Source: Diadema setosum (Eukaryota; Echinodermata; Echinoidea; Diadematoida; Diadematidae). Taken from it: 64,000 bases of DNA. This document shows positions 57,296-64,000 of this stretch, in pieces (within the stretch, counting starts at the first letter, position 1; the number at the start of each line of letters is the position of its first letter). The translations under genes were made by a program, and so were the position numbers. The stretch spans positions 38,191,992-38,255,991 of the forward strand of contig CM067069.1 in the NCBI GenBank assembly GCA_033980235.1, given 5' to 3'. The notes under the pieces were generated by a model that was not told the DNA's origin, made no database searches, and saw only the letters and a list, made by a program, of their open reading frames with translations.

Positions 57296-58335
57296 CGGAT
57301 CCAGGGGGGCGCACCGGGCGCCCCCCCCCCCCCCCTCTTAATTTCCAAAGGAAAAAAATATAGCTACAAACGGCAGTTTTTGGACTGTAAAATGTCAAAA
57401 TTTTCAAGCTCGCTCGCTCCGCTCGCTCGCATGTAATCGTTATGCCATTCTCCTGATGTTGCTGCCAGTAATTGCCAGCAGTCACGCCCGGTGCGGCCCC
57501 CCCCCCCTTTAATTCCAAGGCGAAAAGTATAGGTACAAACGGCAGTTTTTGGACTGTACAATGTCACAATTTTCAAGCTCGCTCGCATTTAATCGTTATG
57601 CCATTCTCCTGATGTTGCTGCCAGTAATTGCCAGCAGTTGCGCCCGGTGCGCCCCCTCTTAATTTCTAAAGCGAAAACATATGGCTATATACAAACGGCA
57701 GTTTTTGGCCTGTAAAATGTCAAATTTTCAAGCTCGCTTGCATTTGATTTTAATCGTTATGCCATTCTCCTGATGTTGCTGCCAGTAATTGTCAGCAGTT
57801 AGGCCCGGTGCATCCCCCCTCCCCCCTTAATTTACAAAGCGAAAAATATATAGCTACAAACAGCAGTTTTTGGACTGTAAAATGTCAAAATTTTCAAGCT
57901 CGCTCGCTTCGCTCGCTCGCATCTCATCGTTATGCTATTCTCCTGATGTTGCTGCCAGTAATTGTCAGCAGTCGCGCCCGGTGCGCCCCCCCCCCCCTTA
58001 ATTTCCAAAGCGTAAAAAAATAGCAACAAAGGGCAGTTTGGGGACTGTAAAATGTCAAAGTTTTCAAGCTCGCTCGCTTCGCTCGCTCGCATCTAATCGT
58101 TATGCAATTCTCCTGATGTTGCTGTCAGTATTTGCCAGCAGTTGCGCTCGGTGCGCCTCTCCCCTCCTTAAATTTCAAAGCGAAAAGATGTAGCTACAAA
58201 AAGCAGTTTTTGGACTGTAAAATGTCAAAATTTTCAAGCTCGCTCGCTCCACTCGTTCTCATTTAATCGTTATGCCATTCTCCTGATGTTGCTGCCAATA
58301 ATTGCCAGCAGTTGCACCCGGTGCGCCACCATTTA
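57296..58335 (-). repeat. ~160-bp satellite, inverted copy (about 6.5 units)
   Basis: Reverse complement of the 32780-34205 satellite: GTTGCTGCCAGTAATTGCCA ends recur at about 57480, 57637, 57797, 57970, 58140 and 58310. Each unit has GCTCGCTCGCTCCGCTCGCT and a C-run of variable length. Confidence 0.93.
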
Positions 58336-58860
58336 CAACATCAACTTAATGCAAAAAGTTCTCACCGTAGGAAAGGGAACATCCCCCCACACCCTCGCCC
58401 TTTCCCCCCCACCCCCCCTCCCTCGCTTGGGTTAGGTCGCGTTCATGATATTCAGTGTAAGAATTGATACAAGAAGTTTATTTATATGATACCATTTTAT
58501 AGCCAAATTGTTAAATAATAATCGATATCAAAATATACCTTACCTTAAACAGGTGGGCCTGTTTCAAGTCGGCAAAACGCGCAAAAACATGCACCGCTCC
58601 CTCGCACAGGTATTTCAAAAAACAAAAAAGTCTTCGTACTTTAAGGTCTGATTTTCCGCCGAAAGTCGGCTGACAAAAAAAAAAAAGTGTGTGTGTGTGG
58701 GGGGGGGGGGGAGTGGGGCACCAAGCTTCACCAAGCCCCCCCCCCCCCCACCCCCACCAAGGCTGTGCCGGTCCGCTAATGGGCTTGTAATCGTGGTGAT
58801 GGTGACTATCCGATCATCCCCCCCCCCCCACTCCTCAGTACGGATTTACGCCGTTGATCT
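58336..58860. repeat. C-tract dispersed repeat
   Basis: C-runs at about 58738-58750 and 58818-58830 and a GTGTGTGTG/G-run at 58687-58710. It contains the reverse complement of the repeat at 22440-22500. Confidence 0.65.
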
Positions 58861-58864
58861 TGAC

Positions 58865-59393
58865 TTTATCTTTGTTTTTCTTTCTTTCTTCACTTTTGGT
58901 GCAATTGATCAAGAACAAGTCCTATCAATCCCATATTTTGCACATGTTTAGTTCATATCATGAACATCATTTCATGAAATAACAACTATTTCCTCCGACA
59001 CCTTCTTGGGAGGGTAAATTAGTGTCAAAGGTCAAAAGTAATTAATCCCGTATCTTTGTGAAAACATGTCCAATCTTCCCCACATTTTGCACATGTTGCG
59101 AGAATCATTTCACAAAATAAGAACTCTTTGCTCAGATGCCATCTGGGCTGTGGAAAGTGGGGTCAAAGGTCAAAATTATGATACTTTGTTCTATATCTTT
59201 AATAGTGTTTAGGGTATCACCGCCCTATTTTGCACACACATGGGCACTTTGGTCAGACGCCATTTTGGGTGTGCAAATGAGGTTCAAAAGTCAAATACTC
59301 TTTATTTTGTATGTTGCTTACCAAATGCTCAATCGGGGCCAGATTTTGTGCATACATGGACCATGCTACCTTGATCATCAAAATTAGGTCATT
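58865..59393 (+). repeat. Degenerate tandem repeat, ~130-160 bp
   Basis: Three or four units with the blocks ATTTTGCACATGTT, CATTTCATGAAATAA, CCGACACCTTCTTGGG-like and GTCAAAGGTCAAAA. The first unit is also present at 62690-62812. Confidence 0.75.
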
Positions 59394-59485
59394 TGTGACC
59401 CTGCACCTCAAAACAAACAAAAAAGTCGCCAGATATGAATTTTTAGTTAAGACCATATTCTGAAAGAGCAGACTTTAAGCTTTAA

Positions 59486-59688
59486 AGGGGAAGGCTAGTA
59501 ACTGACCAGGGACGCTAACCTGGAAGCATTAAACTGCACATTACTTGAATATGAGACCATTCTGAAGCAAATCATTTTCACACAACAATAGATATACAAT
59601 GAACTCTTGAATGAATCCCACAAGGATTGGAACAATCATCTCCCAGCATTTCCACTGATTCCCACTGATCAGTTACTAGCCTTCCCCT
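59486..59688. mobile_element. TTAA-type MITE B (203 bp)
   Basis: AGGGGAAGGCTAGTAACTGA at the left, reverse complement at the right, TTAA at 59482-59485 and 59689-59692. TTAA duplications are typical of piggyBac or Kolobok elements. Confidence 0.85.
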
Positions 59689-59692
59689 TTAA

Positions 59693-60078
59693 AGGGATCG
59701 TATAGTTTGGGTTGAGATCTAATTTCAGGTTTCTAACATTTTTTGGTGAGATAATGGGAAACCTCTTATGAAATATGAAAGAGCATGTAATTCCATGAGG
59801 AATTCAACGTTTATTTGATGCAAATAGGTTTTGAAATGGCTGAGATATCCAAAACAGAGCGATTTTAATAAGTGTGGGACCCACACTTTATCACGATTGC
59901 TTTGTTTTTCTTTGTTTTTGGATGTTTCAGTCATTTCAAACCCGTTTTTCATGAAAAAAAAAAAACTTTGAATTCTTTTTAAAATGGTGTGCTCTGCACT
60001 ATTTCATAAGTGTTTTCTTGGTATCTCGCAAAAAGTTAAAAGCCCAATTCTCATCTCCACCAATACTGTACCATCCTT
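59693..60078. mobile_element. TTAA-type MITE C (386 bp)
   Basis: Left end AGGGATCGTATAGTTTGGGT, then TTGAGATCTAATTT and TTTCTAACATTTTTTGGTGA; the right end mirrors these (TCGCAAAAAGTTAAAAGCCC, ATCTCCACCAATACTGTACC). It shares the TTAA at 59689-59692 with MITE B and has TTAA again at 60079-60082. Confidence 0.85.
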
Positions 60079-60490
60079 TTAAAATGATGTATAATTCAAA
60101 TCAAATGGACTCTCCTAACCTATCTAAATATTGGAAAGAAAGCATAAACTCAAGAAAAGTGTGAACTGAGAAAAGAGGCTCTGAAGTACAGTGTCTATTC
60201 AAGCGCTTAATCTTTACCAAACCGTGCTGGCTGTGCGATGAATGGGACAAAAAACAGGAAGTAAACCTCTAAAGTAACAACAATGAAGGGATTATCAAAT
60301 TAAAGTGAAATTGATTATGCCTCATTAACACATTCTGTCCATAATTAATGCCAACTTTCAAAGCAGTAGCACTATCTTTTCAAAAGTTATTAGAGTTGAA
60401 AGTGAAGAGTGTGGACAAGGTTTTTCAGAAATGAAAAAGGGATTCTAAAGACACACCTAATCACACTATTCTACAAATGTTCGAGATAAA

Positions 60491-60820
60491 TTTTTTTAGA
60501 TAAAATATGATAACATAGATTGAAATTACATTACCTTCAAGTATTTTTAAGCTCATTTGCTTTTCCTCCATTTGGTCTTCTCTCATTTATTCTACTGGAT
60601 TTGGTGTAGAGATGATGTGTTCGAGCCCCGGTTACGTCATAATGTTATTTTGGGTTTTTTTCCCCCTTTTTCTCGCCCTTGTCTTCACACTCTATGCTCT
60701 CATCAGACTTGGTTGTGTTTACCTCTCTCCAAAGAATATCAGAGCTCGTAATCAATCAATCTACGTCTGTGCCGAATCGCTGATGGCGTATCACCTAACT
60801 TGTTCCAGTGACAATTTCAG
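60491..60820. other. Unassigned AT-rich DNA
   Basis: No gene or repeat recognised. Confidence 0.4.
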
Positions 60821-61200
60821 TTCTAGTTTATTTATTTATTCATGGTTTAAAAAAAAAAAAACTACCATGGCAGCCCAACAAGACCGAATTGAAGTAGTTT
60901 ACACAGCTAACATAACATTTACAATATCACATACAATTGTCAATAATAAACAAGAACTTACATTACAGCACAGATATAATTATATGATAACATTTTAGCA
61001 TTGCTTATTCATTTCACAACTCAATTTCCAAAACACAGATATAATATTAAAAACCGTCAGACATTAAAACATTCATGTAATACAAATAAAAAAGGATACA
61101 ATTACACTCTTGAACACACTCGATATTTTTACCCCTCACATACAGCGTATACCTCCTGTACAACATTACTTAATGATAATTTTTAACGAATTTACCCACA
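60821..61200 (-). mobile_element. Possible LINE 3' end with (TAAA)n-type tail
   Basis: On the minus strand the AT-rich stretch ends in AACCATGAATAAATAAATAA at about 60825, preceded by a poly-T/A run, as at LINE 3' ends. No coding part recognised. Confidence 0.35.
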
Positions 61201-61539
61201 TTTTTTTAATTCATTATGAATATGACTATGTTGAAATCGTGAACATAATCTTGGAATATTGTTCGGTTTAATTCATTATGTGATCGGAGTATCCTCTCGG
61301 ATCTCTACTGATTCTTTGTTCTTCTATATTTCTTTATTTCTCCCCAAATGCTGTGTAGAGGTTAACTCAAAAAGTTTTTCGACAATCAATTTCAAACCTA
61401 TACCATATATGAACCATATCCCAAAGACGACAGATCCAATGTATCGTTGTGATTGGTCGACGGTGACGTCACTATGACGCCATTATCTAAAATCACATTT
61501 TCTTTCATATGTCAATAATGGAATGGAATTTCGCAATGA

Positions 61540-62660
61540 AATTTACGTCTCAAATAGCTCAAATCAACGTCTATCTATATACCAAAAAGGTACGCTTACG
61601 CAAGCGTTTAAATGTTGACATGCGCCAATCGAGATAAAACTCTTTTTGCACACGTTTCAGATCATGTGGAGCATTTTTTGAAGTATTAAAAAAAAATCAA
61701 CGGACGCGTACGCGCACGCACATACGTACGCGCAGCTCGTATGCAATAGATATGTCCCGATTTTTCACATGGATCTGATGTCTAAAAAAAACAAGAAAAA
61801 TTTCTAGCAACTGTCAAGTCAATCCGACTCAATACGACGTCATACGGGCCCGTCAAAGTTAAAATTTCGCGCGCGAGTCAGTCAATGAAAATATACAGTG
61901 CAACTATGCCAAAAAGCCGCGAATTTTGCATCCGATTTTACTCGTCAGGATGGACGGTGAACCAGCATTTTCTTTGCATTTTCTGAGAGCTGATGAGTTG
62001 TACATGTCATTTCATGTGTGGGCGATGCTGGAAAAATGACTAATTGGTATCAAATTTCTCAATGAAAAAAAAAAGTATTTTTTCAAATGACGTCATCACA
62101 TTTCAAGTTCACTCAAGCGTATCTATCTTATCCTCGGCCGATTTTCACCAAGATTTCAGTATGTTTTGGCTTGTTAAATGCTCTTTCAAGTAGGTACTCT
62201 CAAAAATTTGATTGGATGACATCATCATCTTTTAAGAATCAATTGAAGGTAACCTAGTCAAATTTGACCAGTTTCCGTGTTAACTAAGGGAGTGCTTTTT
62301 TTCTGGAAATGAAAATTGACTTGCCTGGCTTTATGGAGCACTAGCTCATTTACCCATTAGTGATTTTTTTTTCCAGATTTTAACACATTGTAGCTGAGCC
62401 TTTGGGCTATTGCTAACGTGCCCTCATTTTTTTTTTTTATATGACGTCAAGATTACGTCGAAAAACCCGAAATAGCTCAGTCAATAACGCACTGGACTTT
62501 TAATATAAAGGTCATGTTTTCGAGACTCGCCACTGCCAATTCCTTTGCTTTTGTTTTTAAATCCTTGTTTTTCTATTTCTTTAGTAAGTCTTATCCTCCC
62601 TCCTAACTTTATCTTTTTCTGACCTTTTTAGCCTTTTCCTTCAAGTTCTATACAGTACCT
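61540..62660 (+). mobile_element. Repeat family E, copy 2
   Basis: Uninterrupted counterpart of 52340-54780: alternating GCGC-rich start with ACGCGTACGCGCACGCAC, CRE-like TGACGTCA (about 62089), CTGGAAATGAAAATTGA, GAGCACTAGCTCA, AGCTGAGCCTTTGGGCTAT and the tRNA-Lys-like part at 62466-62540. Confidence 0.8.
62466..62540 (+). repeat. tRNA-Lys-like segment of family E, copy 2
   Basis: AAATAGCTCAGTCAATAACG, CACTGGACTTTTAATATAAA with anticodon TTT, and a decayed T arm (GTTTTCGAGACTC). Too decayed for a functional tRNA. Confidence 0.6.
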
Positions 62661-62812
62661 TAACTTTTTTATCTTTTTTTATTTCTCCACTTTCTGTGCA
62701 ATAGATGAAAAAAGTCAAGTCCTATCAACCCCAAATTTTGCACATGTTTAGTTCATGTCACGAACATCATTTCATACGATAACAACTACTTCCTCCGACA
62801 CCATCTTGGGTA
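62661..62812 (+). repeat. One unit of the TTTTGCACATGTT repeat
   Basis: Matches 58865-58995; cut at TTGGGTAG by the LINE tail. Confidence 0.75.
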
Positions 62813-63153
62813 GATTCATTCATTCATTCATTCACTTATTTCCATATCAAAACATAAACATCTACAAATATCAAAATACAATTGCCTTAGAACATTTATA
62901 CATTTTGAATGGAGGGATCATAGAAAGCACACAAGAGGCTTGTTGGAAATGATCCCCTACAAACAATTATCAATACATTTCAACTAAACAATTATCATAC
63001 AAATTCATTTGATAAAACAAATGTCAAAGATACAATGAAAAGAGAAGAAAAGAGGCAGAGGTGGAAACAATGCATACTTATACTTACAGTTTCAGATACA
63101 TTTCATCAAAAATATGTTTTTTATAAAACCTTTTAAATTGACGTAAGGTCTTG
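62813..63153 (-). mobile_element. 3' UTR and (GAAT)n tail of the LINE at the window end
   Basis: Directly downstream of the RT stop on the minus strand. It ends in GTGAATGAATGAATGAATGA at 62815-62835, a tetranucleotide tail of the CR1/L2 kind. Confidence 0.8.
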
Positions 63154-64000
63154 CTACTCTTGAGTGTTGGAGGAAGAGTATTCCAAAGAATAGGGCCATG
63201 GTAAAAAATGGAGGATTGAGTTTTTGAAATCCGGTTTAATGGTGTGTGAATATTTTTTTGCATTCCTGGTATTATAATTGTGTATAGAACAATTCAAAGT
63301 GAAATGGTTGTGAAATACTTCAGAAAGAACATTGTTGGAAACTTTAAACATAAAAATCATACTTTCCAAAGAAATAAATTCTTGAACAGGTAGAATTTTC
63401 ATCTTAAGAAATAATGGCTTACTGGGAGCTAAATATGAAGAGTTGGTTATCAAACGAATACTGCGTTTCTGTAATTTATGAATACGATCAATATTTTTCT
63501 TTGTAGTAAAACCCCAAACAATACTACAATATTTTATGTGAACTGAAACAAACGAATAATACAGCATCTTTAAAATATTCTGTGGAAGAAATTGTAATTT
63601 GTACAGAACACCAATACTTTTCGATATTGTTGAACATATATGATTCACTTGAGAATTCCAGGACAATTTATCATCAATAAAAACACCCAAAAATTTTATA
63701 TCATATACTCGTTTAATTTCCTCATCTCTATACATCAATTTCAAATTACTGTCAATTTTAGTTCTTGTTCCAAATAATATATAATTGGTCTTATCAACAT
63801 TCAAAATCAATTTGTTTACCGACAACCAATTTCTTATACAATCAAGTTGAACATTCATATTATAAAATAATGTCTTTGGGTCTGTGCCTTTACAAAATAC
63901 ACTTGTGTCATCTGCAAATAATATGTAATCTACATCATATGTTGAATATGGCAAATCATTTATATACAATAAAAAAAGAAGAGGCCCAAGAATAGACCCT
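63154..64000 (-). CDS. CR1/L2-type LINE reverse transcriptase, partial, open to the window end
   Basis: At least 282 codons without stop. At the window edge the frame already reads GSILGPLLFLLYINDLP (RT block 4), so the true start is outside. The catalytic box is ILFADDTSVFCKGTD, with both aspartates intact, followed by WLSVNKLILNVDKTNYILF (block 6/7), IKFLGVFIDDKLSWNSQVNH (thumb) and IKYCSIVWG; the C-terminal region has NTRNAKKYSHTIKP and ends WPYSLEYSSSNTQE. It copies LINE RNA into DNA at the target nick. This is the only long transposon protein in the window without a visible break, so it is probably the youngest LINE here. Confidence 0.93.
   Translation of the reverse strand, partial: GSILGPLLFLLYINDLPYSTYDVDYILFADDTSVFCKGTDPKTLFYNMNVQLDCIRNWLSVNKLILNVDKTNYILFGTRTKIDSNLKLMYRDEEIKRVYDIKFLGVFIDDKLSWNSQVNHICSTISKSIGVLYKLQFLPQNILKMLYYSFVSVHIKYCSIVWGFTTKKNIDRIHKLQKRSIRLITNSSYLAPSKPLFLKMKILPVQEFISLESMIFMFKVSNNVLSEVFHNHFTLNCSIHNYNTRNAKKYSHTIKPDFKNSILHFLPWPYSLEYSSSNTQE

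Larger units (their letters stand above)
59394..60490. mobile_element. TGTGACC MITE, copy 3, split by two TTAA-type MITEs and 3'-truncated
   Basis: Left end TGTGACCCTGCACCTCAAAA; the interior follows copies 1 and 2 but is interrupted after AAGCTTTAA (59485) and resumes at about 60083 with AATGATGTATAATTC. The right end is lost after ATGTTCGAGATAAA. Confidence 0.9.

Overview
This is a eukaryotic, gene-poor and repeat-dominated window, most likely from a marine deuterostome, with an echinoderm as the best guess. The reasons are a CR1-type LINE whose N-terminal segment carries a 2A-like peptide (first described in sea urchin LINEs), fold-back style inverted arrays like the classical sea urchin TU elements, a Gmr1-like Ty3/Gypsy element, and exons resembling echinoderm NLR immune genes. 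No intact host gene is visible. Almost every recognisable protein is a broken transposable-element reading frame. The species call is inference.

Layout. 0-6.9 kb: low-complexity DNA with short CCGTAAC-type repeats and two inverted identical segments. 6.9-7.7 kb: decayed Ty3/Gypsy RT-RNase H. 7.7-9.7 kb: relic of an LRR (NLR-like) gene on the minus strand, with a homologous copy at 50.6-51.3 kb. 10.5-12 kb: degenerate tandem repeats and a head-to-head cluster of tRNA-derived SINE units. 12.3-15.9 kb: inverted arrays of a ~160-bp degenerate unit. 16.0-17.0 kb: second Gypsy fragment (minus). 17.1-20.4 kb: two CR1-type LINEs, one with 2A-like and endonuclease segments split by a 690-bp MITE.

20.4-43.7 kb is a compound inverted-repeat structure. 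Its left arm is a 53-bp tandem array followed by a ~14-18-bp GGATAACTACC array. The right arm has the same two arrays in mirror order. Both arms and the core are full of nested insertions: a TIR element (23.9-31.8 kb) containing a second TIR element in a (TA)n tract (24.0-28.7 kb), which holds a third (26.6-27.9 kb) and a LINE relic; a hAT-like element with 8-bp target duplication and a ~160-bp satellite (32.3-35.2 kb); a solo LTR with 5-bp duplication (36.3-37.5 kb); and a truncated LINE with a MITE in it (37.7-38.7 kb).

43.8-50 kb is a minus-strand Gmr1-like Gypsy element (SCAN-like gag, protease, integrase, then pre-RT region), broken by two CR1/L2 LINE pieces and a MITE. 50.5-51.7 kb holds the second LRR exon and an oppositely oriented Death-like exon with good splice sites. 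51.7-62.8 kb is a mosaic of dispersed repeats: two copies of a ~1.1-kb element ending in a tRNA-Lys-like segment, three copies of the TGTGACC MITE (one carrying two adjacent TTAA-type MITEs), a ~1-kb tandem duplication, and a second inverted copy of the ~160-bp satellite. 62.8-64.0 kb is the 3' half of a CR1/L2-type LINE with an open RT frame running off the window.

The genes do not form a pathway. The biology is that of successive transposition, and the nesting gives a relative chronology of insertions.
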